From positions 3,348,001 to 3,412,000 of the forward strand of contig JACAAK010000002.1 of NCBI GenBank assembly GCA_025093985.1: a stretch of 64,000 nucleotides of DNA, given 5' to 3'. The translations under genes and the position numbers were made by a program. Each line of letters begins with the position of its first letter. The stretch's first letter is position 1. Shown one piece after another: positions 48,817 to 58,659 of this stretch. The notes beneath the pieces are model-generated. The model made no database searches. It was given only the letters and a program-made list of their open reading frames with translations, and was not told the origin of the DNA. Source of the DNA: Calvatia gigantea. Lineage: Eukaryota; Basidiomycota; Agaricomycetes; Agaricales; Lycoperdaceae.

Positions 48817-48900
48817 GTGTTGCCGTCGGCTCGGGCGCTTGGTCTTATATGGGTAAAATTTTGCCCATATAAGGCTAAAAGCCCGAGCCGACGGCAACAC
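48817..48900. mobile_element. 84-bp palindromic miniature element, TA-flanked
   Basis: Perfect 20-bp inverted repeats (GTGTTGCCGTCGGCTCGGGC at 48817-48836 and its complement at 48881-48900) enclose a second 28-bp palindrome centred on AAAATTTT (48845-48872) with one mismatched pair. The whole is flanked by TA on both sides (48815-48816, 48901-48902), as for a Tc1/mariner-type target duplication. It is too short to code. It looks like a MITE-like foldback insertion. Confidence 0.75.
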
Positions 48901-49034
48901 TACGCACACGTCCGTGTTGCAGCCACTGGAGTGACTAATGCTCTCGGACATGCCATAAGCTCTGGTCTGTTTGAAAAGCCAGATATCTAAGTCGTTCTCT
49001 CGCGCGCCAATTGCCTGCATCTTCTACGGCCTTA

Positions 49035-52000
49035 TCACACTTCACCACAGGGACCGTGGTCTCTGCATTCCCACTTTTTAGTGAACTTTCCCTTCAACTC
49101 TTTGAGGAGGGGGGAGTCTTTCTTTCCCAAGAAATTTACGTCATCAACGTAGACAATGGCTACTACAAGCTCTTTTGTTTTCGGATGTCTGTGAAAGTAG
49201 ACGGCGTAGTCAGATTTGCAGCGGGTAAATCCCAGCTCAATCATGGATTGATGCAATTCTTTCCACCACTGGCGACCGGCTTGTTTAAGGCCGTAAATCG
49301 CTCGTCTAAGTCTCCATACTTTTCCTTCCTGCCCGGGAAGTCGAAACCCTTCGGGCTGTTCCATGTATATTTCCTCGTCCAGTTTGCCATATAAATAGGC
49401 TGTTTTTACATCAACGCTATGCATATCCCAATCATGGATTGCAGCGAGTGCGAAGCTTACGCGCGCAGACTCGTAGCGGACAACTGGTGAGAAAAGCTCG
49501 TTATAGTCGATGCCTTCGATCTGTGAGAACCCCTTCGCAACTAAGCGAGCTCGCAGGCGGCCATCAGACTTTTCGAGAAATACCCAACGGTTTTTGACCG
49601 TCCTCCTTCCTTTCGGAAGATCTACTAGTTCATATACCCCGCGTTTTTTCAACGCGTCGAGTTCCTCGATACACGCAGCCATCCATTTTGCCTTGATAGG
49701 CTCAGGAAGCTTAAGCATGTCACGGAAAGTTTCAGGCTCTCCGTGTGCGGTATTATGTACCGTCTGTATCAAGAAATCGATCAGTTTTACTCCTCCCTCA
49801 GCGACAAGCCTTTCAATATCCATATCATTTACATCATGAGATGTTGGATCATTGATTTCAGGCATAGGCGGCAGTTCCGGACGTGGAGGGAGCTGAAATG
49901 GAGGCATATCAAAGGGTTGTGGCGGATACCGCTCAGCACGAGCCCTTTGCCTCACATATTCAGGATGGTTAGTCCTTGCTCTTCGCTCACGGATAACTTC
50001 GTCCGAAGGGGCATTGGCGCGTACGCGCTGCCTTTGCCTCTGCTGCTCTTGTCGGTGAGTCCGATCTATTTCTCTTTCTATCGAAATTGGACGCCTCCTC
50101 TCTCCGTATGTATTTCCTGGTCTAACAGGAGGCCTGCCTTGTCGTTCAGAACGACGCGGCTCTACCTGATCAGAACCAACAGCACGACGTTTGGGAACAG
50201 GGATTGGGAACTCCTCGTTCTCGGTGTCCCATACATCTCTGTCCACATGCCAATTATCACGTACATCAGGCTCCTCCTCAACGGTCGTTCCACGCGAAGG
50301 TGGCGACTCAGGTGGGGGAACCCAAGGTGGCGTATTGCCAGGTGATGGCCGTCGTGAATCTATGCTGTCCGGCGGAGTAGACTCTCGTCGGGGTAAAGGA
50401 GGTGAAGGCGGAGAATATTTCGGTTTAAATGGTGGAGAAACCGGAGGTAATCTCACTGGATGATCAGGCGGAGGTGGAACAATTCCAGCGTCATCCGAAG
50501 ATGGCGGAATAGGTAGTTCATTCTCTGATCCTGGTCTAGGCAGATTTCTCTCTCTTCCGTGATTAGGCCGGTTACTGCTATCCGGCACTGAATCGGGGCA
50601 TTTAGGGAAATATCCCTCGTCGAACAAGGCGTTTGGTGATATAAAAATCACGTTGCCTGCCGTGTGCCGCATAAAGACGTAATTCTTACTGCCTTTGTAT
50701 CCAAGAAAGATCATCATCTCGGATTTTGCGGACAATTTGTTTGGGCGGATTTCATCGGGTAGATATACATACGCGCCGCATCCAAACACACGGATATGGG
50801 ACAAATTTGGCTTTTCCCTTGAATAACACTCAAAAGGTGTCTTCCACTGCAGACGCTGGACTGGTGTGCGATTATATAAATGCACAGCTGTATTCAACGC
50901 AAATTCCCACCACGAGTCAGGTAGACATGCCTGTAGCCTTATAGCTTGGGCTTTCTCGTGTAGGGTGCGGTTCAGTCGCTCTGCTCTCCCATTCTGCTGA
51001 TGCGCATAGGGAGCAGTGGTCTCGTGGGTAATTCCACGCGCCGCGAGTCCTGCCAATAACTTCTCATTGACATATTCTCCTCCATTATCGGTGCGAAGTC
51101 GTTTGACTCGCATTCCGGAGAGGTTCTCTAACGCGCTGATTAGCTGGATCAGTTTTTCCGAAGCCTCAGACTTCTTTCGAAGGAGGACTACGTGTGCGTG
51201 AGAAGAGAAGTCATCGAGGAACGTCATTGCCCATTTATATTTATGGTAGCTAATGACGGGCAGTTCCAGCAAGTCTGAGTGACATAACTCAAAGACTGCG
51301 GTGGCTCGCTTGGAGTTAATCGGGAAGGGGTTATTATGCATTTTCCCCTTGGCACAGCCGTCGCAAATGCCTTTCCGAGTTGATGGCGCGGGAATCGACG
51401 CGATGCCCTCAACGTGCTTTGGAAGCTCGGAGAGCGCGCGATCCGAAGGGTGTCCCATTCGATGATGCCAATCGATATAATCAAGTTGGCGTAATGTCAA
51501 CGCTACTGGTTTCTCCTTGCTATTTTGCAAGACATACGTGTGCACCGTATGTACGTTGTTTTTAAACAAACGATGAGGCCAGGCGGATAATACAGCTCCT
51601 CCTGATTTATCACGGATGGTGGTCCCTTTAACGGTTGCCTCTAGAACATAGCCGTTCCGAAGAATTTGGCCTGAGGACATTAACCGTTCTGTGATTTCTT
51701 TGATGTAAAAGACCGGCGCAATACATGAAGTAGCGCTCCTGGACTTTCCCTTGTCTGTCACGTCATGCTGGAAAATCACAGACCCTCGTCCAGTCATTTC
51801 ATAAATCCGGTTGCCAGCGGCTTGTATAAGCCCGAAATGGCCCATCTTAACCTCTGCGAAATCAGAGAGATAACCGGTGACGTGGTACGATGCTCCCGAA
51901 TCGAGGAGCCAGTCTGCGTTATTCACCGAATGTTTATTCCCTTCTTCTCGACACTTTTGGCACTGAGACAAATCACAAATGTGATAAGTAATGATCTCAT

Positions 52001-53912
52001 TGAGACCCTCGTGCTCTTCGTGGAGTTCTGACCTTAATTTGTCTGAATACTCGTGACCATTCACGGTATATGTAGCGTTCATCTTACTTTCCAGCTTAGT
52101 GATACCAGCGGAATAAGCAGAAGGGGAAGCGCCTTGGGCGCGCTTCCAGCATACATTGCAGTTTAGGAAGTCCGTACAGCGGTGTCTACGACGAGTCCCT
52201 ACAGGAGGCGGGCGACGTGCTACATCTGCATAGGTGCCCCGCTCTCTTCGGCGGCCACCTGGTCGTCCCAACTCAACCTCGGAATCTCCAGGGCGTCCCG
52301 CTCTGAGGCGGACAGTCCCTGCGTCTGTATCGTTCCGTCCCATCCGTTGATGGGGCTGCACATCATCCTCTGCATCAGAACAAGTATAGTAGTCAGTAGA
52401 AGGTACTGACCCGCACCCTCCGTCGGAACCGTAGTCGGTGTCCGAGTCGTTGTCATCTAGGACCGACTCGAGGACAGACTCGATCTCCTTCGGTGCCTGC
52501 TTCTTCTTGAGCGGCTTGGGCTTCTTGATATTTGCCGGCTTGTTATACACAGGAGCCGGCCACGCGATCTCGTCTTCCTCCCTCGTGACGGTGGATGGAT
52601 TTTGATCCACATCCATCTCGTCGAACCGCTTCCACATCTCCTCCGAACTCTCGCCCGACGATGAAATTGAATCGAGACGTTTGTCCCAATTCTTCAAGGC
52701 GGTAACCTTGGCTTTCACCGAAGGTTTGCGACGAGCTTCAGGCTCGGGCGCAGTAATGCGCGACGCGAGCGGAGTGGCATTGCTGCCAGTGGCGGCGGAG
52801 CTAGATGCAACTGGAGGTTCTTTGGCTCTACGCGTTGCTTCTACGAGGGAACGAGTGGATGGTGGCGGCACGGTTTGTGCCTGCGACACGAAATCCACGT
52901 CCTGTATGTATCCGGAAGAGGTGGCGGCGTTGCCTTGCGCACCTCCCTCCTTTCCCTTTCCCTTTCCTTTTCCTCGGGGGCGCCATCGGCGTTTCTTCTC
53001 GCCGTCGCCTTCTCCTCCAGATGGCTTCTGCTGCTGCTGCTGCTGCTGGGGCTGCTGGGGCTTTTTAGACCCCGAAGGTTGCTGCTGACCTTGCGGTCGC
53101 TGTCCACCTTGCTGCTGTCGCTGCTGCTGCTGCTGCTGCTGCCCACCTCCTTGTCGTGGAGTAAAGCGCGCTCGTTGCGCGTGGGCTGTCTGGTTGGAGG
53201 CGTAAGCGGCAATAATGCCGCTCCGGGCCTTATCCCACGTCAGCTCATGAAGCGACGTGTTTGAGGTGAGGAGTGTCTGAGCTACGTGGCTCAAAGACGG
53301 GTGGAGGGAGTGGAGGAGGACCATCGTTTCGATTTCCGGGGCGATGCCACTATCCATGGCGTCAAGCTGCCCGAAGATCTGCTGGAGCTCGCTCATCTTG
53401 AGCGAGGGATCACCGCCGAGAGGGAGCTCAAACGTTATAGCACGAATGAACTCGTTGTAGACCTGAGCTGGTCCAGGAAGGCCGTATTGGCCCTGCAACT
53501 GGGACCAGAGTGCGCGAGCATCCCGGGCGGAATGCTTTAACATGCTATTGGGGAGAGTTGCCTCTATCAACCCAAGGGCACGCATCCGGAGGTTGTTGGC
53601 CATACCAACACTGCGGCGCTCCTCAGCAGTCGCAGGAATTGGGGTTCCTGGTCGTGCGGGACGTGCCGGCGAAGTGCTAGTCGCCGGGATAGCAGGGTGC
53701 TCAGGCCCGTAAGCCTGCTCGTACTGGACGGGTTCGTCCAAGGCTCCAGAGAAGTCCCATCCGGTCCAGGAGCAGTCATTCAAGGAAATGCACATAAGTG
53801 CAGACCGAAGGCGAAGCGACCAGATAGTGTAGTTCCCTGTCCCTGTAAGGACGGGAAGCTGCCCGCTAGGGGTTTGAACAAAGCCCTGCGGAGCAGGGGC
53901 CGGTTTAGACAT
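49035..53912 (-). CDS. Ty1/copia Gag-Pol polyprotein, truncated in RT
   Basis: One minus-strand frame of about 1,625 codons. From MSKPAPAPQGF: a Gag domain (NYTIWSLRLRSAL, LWSQLQGQYGL), a poly-Gln and basic region, a protease motif WLLDSGASYHVTG, the integrase zinc region (HHRMGHPSDRA...CDGCAKGK), the integrase core with FLDDFSS, RTDNGGEY and QNGRAERLNRT (D,D,E), then copia RT (VKNRWVFLEKSDG, RARLVAKGFSQ, YLYGKLDEEIYMEQPEGF, VAIVYVDDVNF). The frame ends soon after YVDD, so the end of RT and all RNase H are missing, and no 3' LTR follows. The conserved frame suggests a recent element that lost its 3' third by deletion or rearrangement near 49035. The start at 53912 is preferred over the upstream Met at 53933 because copia Gags usually start near such a motif. 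Confidence 0.9.
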   Translation of the reverse strand: MSKPAPAPQGFVQTPSGQLPVLTGTGNYTIWSLRLRSALMCISLNDCSWTGWDFSGALDEPVQYEQAYGPEHPAIPATSTSPARPARPGTPIPATAEERRSVGMANNLRMRALGLIEATLPNSMLKHSARDARALWSQLQGQYGLPGPAQVYNEFIRAITFELPLGGDPSLKMSELQQIFGQLDAMDSGIAPEIETMVLLHSLHPSLSHVAQTLLTSNTSLHELTWDKARSGIIAAYASNQTAHAQRARFTPRQGGGQQQQQQQRQQQGGQRPQGQQQPSGSKKPQQPQQQQQQQKPSGGEGDGEKKRRWRPRGKGKGKGKEGGAQGNAATSSGYIQDVDFVSQAQTVPPPSTRSLVEATRRAKEPPVASSSAATGSNATPLASRITAPEPEARRKPSVKAKVTALKNWDKRLDSISSSGESSEEMWKRFDEMDVDQNPSTVTREEDEIAWPAPVYNKPANIKKPKPLKKKQAPKEIESVLESVLDDNDSDTDYGSDGGCGSVPSTDYYTCSDAEDDVQPHQRMGRNDTDAGTVRLRAGRPGDSEVELGRPGGRRRERGTYADVARRPPPVGTRRRHRCTDFLNCNVCWKRAQGASPSAYSAGITKLESKMNATYTVNGHEYSDKLRSELHEEHEGLNEIITYHICDLSQCQKCREEGNKHSVNNADWLLDSGASYHVTGYLSDFAEVKMGHFGLIQAAGNRIYEMTGRGSVIFQHDVTDKGKSRSATSCIAPVFYIKEITERLMSSGQILRNGYVLEATVKGTTIRDKSGGAVLSAWPHRLFKNNVHTVHTYVLQNSKEKPVALTLRQLDYIDWHHRMGHPSDRALSELPKHVEGIASIPAPSTRKGICDGCAKGKMHNNPFPINSKRATAVFELCHSDLLELPVISYHKYKWAMTFLDDFSSHAHVVLLRKKSEASEKLIQLISALENLSGMRVKRLRTDNGGEYVNEKLLAGLAARGITHETTAPYAHQQNGRAERLNRTLHEKAQAIRLQACLPDSWWEFALNTAVHLYNRTPVQRLQWKTPFECYSREKPNLSHIRVFGCGAYVYLPDEIRPNKLSAKSEMMIFLGYKGSKNYVFMRHTAGNVIFISPNALFDEGYFPKCPDSVPDSSNRPNHGRERNLPRPGSENELPIPPSSDDAGIVPPPPDHPVRLPPVSPPFKPKYSPPSPPLPRRESTPPDSIDSRRPSPGNTPPWVPPPESPPSRGTTVEEEPDVRDNWHVDRDVWDTENEEFPIPVPKRRAVGSDQVEPRRSERQGRPPVRPGNTYGERRRPISIEREIDRTHRQEQQRQRQRVRANAPSDEVIRERRARTNHPEYVRQRARAERYPPQPFDMPPFQLPPRPELPPMPEINDPTSHDVNDMDIERLVAEGGVKLIDFLIQTVHNTAHGEPETFRDMLKLPEPIKAKWMAACIEELDALKKRGVYELVDLPKGRRTVKNRWVFLEKSDGRLRARLVAKGFSQIEGIDYNELFSPVVRYESARVSFALAAIHDWDMHSVDVKTAYLYGKLDEEIYMEQPEGFRLPGQEGKVWRLRRAIYGLKQAGRQWWKELHQSMIELGFTRCKSDYAVYFHRHPKTKELVVAIVYVDDVNFLGKKDSPLLKELKGKFTKKWECRDHGPCGEV

Positions 53913-54098
53913 ATCTAAGAATAGGGTAAACATGCGTTAGCATCATGTAGGACTGCAGTGCGTGATGCACGCGTCGCAACATGGGGCAGACTCAGGGATC
54001 AAATGGACCAAAGGGCCACCGTCTCCCAGGTTGCGTACGACCGTAGCCTCCTACACTCTACCAGCGTTGCAGAACGCGGTCTGAGTGAGCGGCGGTCG

Positions 54099-54110
54099 GG
54101 GCCCATAACC
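54099..54110 (-). promoter_or_regulatory. Copia primer-binding site (half-tRNA type)
   Basis: The minus strand reads GGTTATGGGCCC immediately after the LTR end (...TTAACA). It is identical to the 12-mer at 617-628 and complementary to the anticodon-loop region of initiator tRNA-Met, as in Drosophila copia. Confidence 0.75.
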
Positions 54111-54991
54111 TGTTAAGACGAGTACACCACGGTAGCTCTACGCTAGTGGCGGAGGGGAATCGTACTCACTGGGTTTGTTGAGATGGTAGTTATAGACCGT
54201 AGCTAGAGGATATCTTAGAGGTATGATGGGCGAATAGAAGACTGAATTGTCTAAGGAATGTACGCATACTACATAGGTCTTATATATCTAAAGTCTCTGG
54301 TCTGTGTGCCGTTCTACCTAATACAGGTGAGGTCTTATCTGCCAGTAGCATATACAGAGCATACTGCGTACATTGTTCTATCGTAATAGACCATGACCAG
54401 CAACCTAGAGTGCGGTCTAGTACATTGTCCGTTATCTCTCTTCAAGAGTGAAGTACTCAAGAACCCGTTTCAGCTATAAATAGACTGAACCAACGTAGTG
54501 GTACGGATCGAGATTCAACAAGTAGTTGTACCGCCCTTCTGGTAGTCGGTTATTCACTCCGCATGGAACCTTCTAGTACATGCGTCGTACACAGTATGCT
54601 CCAATTATGCTACTGGTAGTTAGACCTCACCCGTATAAGGGTTTAGAGTGCACAGACCAGGGATATTAGTACCGTTATAAGGGTTTAGAGTGCACAGACC
54701 AGGGATATTAGTATATATACCCTATGTAGCATTGTAGTATGTAGACCCCTTCGGGTATGCCTTCTGGCATAAGACACTATGTCTTCTCTCCTCTATGCTA
54801 GCTTCTCTAAGCATCGCTTCCCCTCTCCTCAAGACTCTCTGAGTATGCTGGTATAAGCAGGACTATGTCCGCTACCACGCGCCTCTCCTACTGGACCGTC
54901 TCCCGGATGAATACGACTACCCTCCACCGCTGACGCCTACACGCTTAGGTAGTGTGAACTTATATTGGGATGTCTACTCGTTCTCTCAACA
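54111..54991 (-). repeat. 5' LTR of the copia element
   Basis: On the minus strand it starts TGTTGAGAGAACGAG and ends ...TTAACA, about 881 bp. It contains a 38-bp direct repeat (54633-54670 and 54675-54712) next to a TATATA stretch that could be the promoter. The flank at 54992-54996 (gaaag) is the likely target duplication; no matching 3' LTR is present. Confidence 0.8.
54633..54712. repeat. 38-bp tandem repeat inside the copia LTR
   Basis: Two nearly identical 38-bp units containing GGGTTTAGAGTGCACAGACC, separated by four bases, adjacent to TATATATAC. The position suggests duplicated promoter or enhancer sequence of the LTR. Confidence 0.85.
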
Positions 54992-55066
54992 GAAAGTGGC
55001 GGACTTTTTACCACAAGAAAGTCTCACCAGGCTTGCGCCTGTGAAGCTTTATTTATGTCCTATAGT
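54992..55066 (-). pseudogene. Relic of a second HNH gene, exon 1 3' part
   Basis: About 75 bp match 44975-45049 (end of HNH exon 1, coding VHVAQAWWDFLV) with several substitutions and a small deletion. The copia LTR sits directly on its left. The other relic of the same gene copy lies at 57385-57527, beyond the Tc1 element. Confidence 0.7.
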
Positions 55067-56064
55067 GAAGATCAACACTCTTTTTGATATATACAACTCT
55101 GATATAACTTCGGTGTTAGGGTCGTGAGAATATGAGGTCCTTGGAATTGCTTTCCAAAACCCGCAAATGTATCAAAAGTCAAGCCTGTGTGTGCAATACA
55201 GTGAACCTCAAGCGTCCTTTAAGATTGTGGCCACTTCAAAGAACTTTCCCATAATCCACTGGCAGTTCAATTTGTCCTTGGTAAAGATAGGCTCCAACAG
55301 ACTGTATTGATACATACGGATGTTCAATGAATTTGGACTCAGGATCTGATGCAAGGTGACTTAAACCTTGTTTCAACACATCTTGCATAAGCTCCCTTGT
55401 TTAGGTTCGGAAAATGGGAAAGGACATATCAAGGTTTCCCTTGCCTCTTGATAACCTGTAATTGGTCATCCAAAAGCCTCTTAGGTACCATCTAGACCTT
55501 GAAGGTTAAAGCCAGGCTCCTATTTCTGGTACTCCCCTACTGGTGCCTCCCTTTTCTATCGAGAATCCAAACAACCTGCACTCAGCGGCCCATGAGTTTC
55601 ACCACCTCAGGCCAACATCCCACCAGGACGTTAGTTCATAAAAGCTTATTCGTCCCGTGACCACTAGCATACCAGGGGTTGGGGACCGCGGGTAAATGCG
55701 GCCAATGGTGCCTAAGCAAAAATCACCCAAACTACATAACAAGGCAGGGAGCTCGACTGAAAGGATGGAAGAATTCCCTTGTGGTACATGGAGGTTAAAC
55801 CTTTGGAAAAGGGGCTTTACCCTTCAAATAAACCCCCTGCAATATTTGGTATAAGGGTTGAAAGGTTCCTGCGCAATTGGTTGGGATGATAGGTAGGCAA
55901 AACCCTTTTTACAAGTCACCTACAGCTAGAGTAATGACTTTTTTGGTTTCCAATTTTTAGACAAAATCATGGCAGAGCTATAATTTTTTTTCATGTAAGC
56001 TCGAAGAAATGGTTCTTTGCCCTGTTAAGACTGGAATTTACAAATACTCATTAAGTTTGATTCC
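55067..56064. other. About 1 kb of unassigned sequence
   Basis: This replaces both the missing middle of the HNH relic and the missing left end of the Tc1 element. No long frame, no obvious terminal repeat, and no match elsewhere in the window. It may be a further unrecognised insertion or filler DNA. Confidence 0.4.
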
Positions 56065-57035
56065 CTCCTAGGCATACTCTCTATCAAATTCTGACACACT
56101 GATGCAGGAATTTTGCCCCATTCTATATCCACCCTTTCTCTGAGTTCAGTTATGCTGGAAGGGTAGTTTTCATACTCTTCTAGCCTGTTTTTGACATAAG
56201 TCCAGAGCTGTTCAATGGGATTAAGGTCTGGGGACTGTGGTGGCCACTCCATAACCTTTAAACCACTGTTTTCAAGCCACTTTTTTGCTTTTTTGCTTGT
56301 GTGTTTGGGGTTATTGTCCTGTTGGAAAAGGACTTGCCACTTCTTCTTCCTGTATTTCTTGAGACTTTGGTAAAGTTTGTCATCCAAAATGCAAACATAA
56401 AGGTCACCATCCATGGTACCTTCAATGTAGTGTATATGGCCAGGCCCCTGCCATAGCATGCACCCCCATATCATGTAAGAACCTCCTCCAAACTTGACAG
56501 TTCCATTCACCAGCCTGTCACTAAGCCCCTCTCCTGCTGTTTTCCACACCCAATGCCTTCCATCTGACCCCATCCAATTGATTTTAGTCTCATCTGTCCA
56601 AACTACCTGCTTCCAGTCCTCCACAGTCCAGTTTGCATATGTTTTTGCAAACACCAGCCTCTTTTGCTTGTGAACCCTAGTGAGTAAAGGCCATTTTCTC
56701 TTCACTACAGCCTTCATCCCTGCCCTTTTAAGTGTCCTTCGAATTGTTTTGGATGAAACAGGTTGGTTGGTAACATTTTGGAGGGCCTTTGTGACCTGAG
56801 AGGCATTATCAGCCTTGCAAGAGGTGAGAAGTTGAATGGCATATTTGGTATCAGAGGGGGAAAGCTTGCTTGGATGGCCACCAGTGGATTTGGAAATTGT
56901 TGGCCTATGTTTAGAGCGAACTCTAGAGATAGTACTGAGGGAATAACCAGTAGTGGAAGCAATTTGGGTAGCAGTATGTCCTTTGTCAAGGAGAAAAAGG
57001 ATATGATCAATCTGAGAAGAAGAGAGAGGTTTCAT
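56025..57035 (-). CDS. Tc1/mariner transposase, DD34E, intact triad (copy A)
   Basis: A 336-codon minus-strand frame. N-terminal helix-turn-helix region (LDKGHTATQIASTTGYSLST, ISRVRSKHRP), then the catalytic core with VWTDETKINW (first D), LFQQDNNPKHTS (second D) and PQSPDLNPIEQLW (E), with 34 residues between second D and E. Tc1-family transposases cut and paste at TA. The last 12 residues after SMPRR differ from copy B and come from foreign sequence, because the element is truncated there. All catalytic residues are kept, so an active protein is conceivable. Confidence 0.9.
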   Translation of the reverse strand: MKPLSSSQIDHILFLLDKGHTATQIASTTGYSLSTISRVRSKHRPTISKSTGGHPSKLSPSDTKYAIQLLTSCKADNASQVTKALQNVTNQPVSSKTIRRTLKRAGMKAVVKRKWPLLTRVHKQKRLVFAKTYANWTVEDWKQVVWTDETKINWMGSDGRHWVWKTAGEGLSDRLVNGTVKFGGGSYMIWGCMLWQGPGHIHYIEGTMDGDLYVCILDDKLYQSLKKYRKKKWQVLFQQDNNPKHTSKKAKKWLENSGLKVMEWPPQSPDLNPIEQLWTYVKNRLEEYENYPSSITELRERVDIEWGKIPASVCQNLIESMPRRESNLMSICKFQS

Positions 57036-57384
57036 GTCAACAGAAGATAAGTTATTGGGTTACTTTGGCCTGGAGAAGTAAGCTTTCATCTTTATACACA
57101 ATCTACTCTCATCATATGATTTTATTTGAATTTGTTTGAGAGCAGTAAACAGAGTTATGTGCCTGGAGAAGATGAGGGACAAAACCCTTCCAATGCACTC
57201 ATAATATTCAATAATTCATATCTCCATAGAAACAAAGTATAATATTAAATGCTTAAACATATTTGTAGATAAGAAGCATGACTACCTTCATTTAAAATTT
57301 GAAATGAATTGGCTTAGTGGTTGCTGAGTTATTTGAGATTTCATGAAAAAGTCAAAATCATTGGAAGGGTTTTGTCCCTTACTG
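56065..57384 (-). mobile_element. Tc1/mariner element A, left end missing
   Basis: The right arm is complete: inner motif at 57176-57195 (GGGACAAAACCCTTCCAATG) and inverted outer motif at 57359-57378, ending CTTACTG next to TA (57385-57386). The left arm is absent; homology to element B stops near 56065. The TA target lies at the start codon of the HNH relic: the flank gtggttttgcggg matches 45317 onward. Confidence 0.8.
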
Positions 57385-57527
57385 TAGTGGTTTTGCGGGA
57401 CACGTTCAATATTCAGCCTTCGCAGATAAGGCAGGTTGTTGTATGGCAGGTCATGTGCCGATGATTCCATCATTGTGCTGATTTCGTCACCCCAACCATT
57501 CTATGATCCGTCACTGATCTGCCATCT
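57385..57527 (-). pseudogene. Relic of a second HNH gene, 5' flank and start
   Basis: About 140 bp nearly identical to 45315-45458 (a few transitions). In the intact copy the TA used by the Tc1 element overlaps the ATG (TATG), so the insertion split this copy at its start codon. Confidence 0.8.
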
Positions 57528-58005
57528 ATATAGAGGGGAATAATATCATTATAGAGGGGGATGATGGTGTGTTTGGGGTCCTTGCTTACAAATTTTAGTC
57601 AGCATTGGTAATCCTGTGCTACTTTTGCACAGCCTTAGTCAGAATTGGTCAGCTTTGACTAAGCAAAAGTTGTTCCCTTCTACTCCTTCAAACGTTTTCG
57701 CATCAAACACTGCCACCGCATCAAACACTGCCACCCTTTTCACATCAAACACTGCCACCTCAGTGCTTTGGGAGACTAACACTCAGTCCATGACAATATT
57801 CAACACTCCACCTGGTGTAAAAATTATAAAACATCCCCGGAATGACAGAGAATGACTTAGACTACAGTCTTTATATAATTTCCTTAGTCAGACAACAGTC
57901 CATACTAAAAAAATGAGTCAATACTGAATAAATGACTCAATGGCTGTTTCTATGACTCACTACTCACTAATGCTGTGAATCTAGCTTATTAATTTTCACT
58001 GCCTG
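57528..58005. other. Spacer with 17-bp repeats
   Basis: No gene is supported. It contains three copies of a 17-bp unit (57701-57759). Confidence 0.45.
57701..57759. repeat. 17-bp repeat, 3 copies
   Basis: CATCAAACACTGCCACC occurs at 57701-57717, 57719-57735 and 57743-57759. Confidence 0.85.
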
Positions 58006-58627
58006 TGTTATGTGCGTTACCTTACTTCGCAACCGGGCCCGGATCGTCTCCACTCAGGGAGAGGTTCAACGCTATAGCCCAGGAGTATTTGACAAGTCTC
58101 AATGACTTCGGTGCAGGCTTCGGATTGCTCCCTCGAGTAGAAGCTCGCGCTTGCCTGAGAAGTCCGAGTTAAGTGTCACTGCAGTCCCCAAGGTTGTTAG
58201 CCTTGTAGCAGACGAGCGAAGATAAGGAAGCTTGTTACTAGAATAACCTGAAGTAATACAAAGTACTACTTAAGGTTTATATACTAGCTACGAATAGGAG
58301 ATGAGAGATTACGTAGTAAGTAGATATGAGTCAATGAGAACTACTACGGGTTAATTGGTAATCTAAGGAATCATAGGGATAGGTGAAATGAATAGAAGAA
58401 CGAGTACGAGTCATAAGAAGATGGAGTCAGGTAAAGAGAAGTACGATGATGGGAAAGATGAAGGTGAAACAGGAACATGATTCAGAACGAATCATAAGAA
58501 GCAAAGGTAGAAGTACATGTGATAAATAAATAAAGAACGGACCGGGGTATACAAGAAGAATGGAAAGTTCATACGGAAGGTTAATACGTTAATGCGGAGA
58601 GTCCGGGGGTGTGGTAAGTTGGTAACA
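58006..58627 (-). repeat. Likely 3' LTR of the gypsy element
   Basis: On the minus strand the segment begins TGTTACCAACTTACC right after the last ORF of the gypsy element and ends ...CGCACATAACA, about 622 bp. The purine-rich AGAGACGGG just before it could be the polypurine tract. The partner LTR is off the window, so the ends are inferred. Confidence 0.5.
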
Positions 58628-58659
58628 TTAGCCCGTCTCTAGGTAAATTACTCCGAAAT

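Noticed and set aside
48817..48900. Hairpin as a transcription terminator
   Set aside because: Eukaryotic context, TA flanks and nested symmetry fit a miniature transposable element better.
52990..53160. CTG/CAG microsatellite tract
   Set aside because: It is the poly-Gln coding stretch of the copia Gag and needs no separate explanation.
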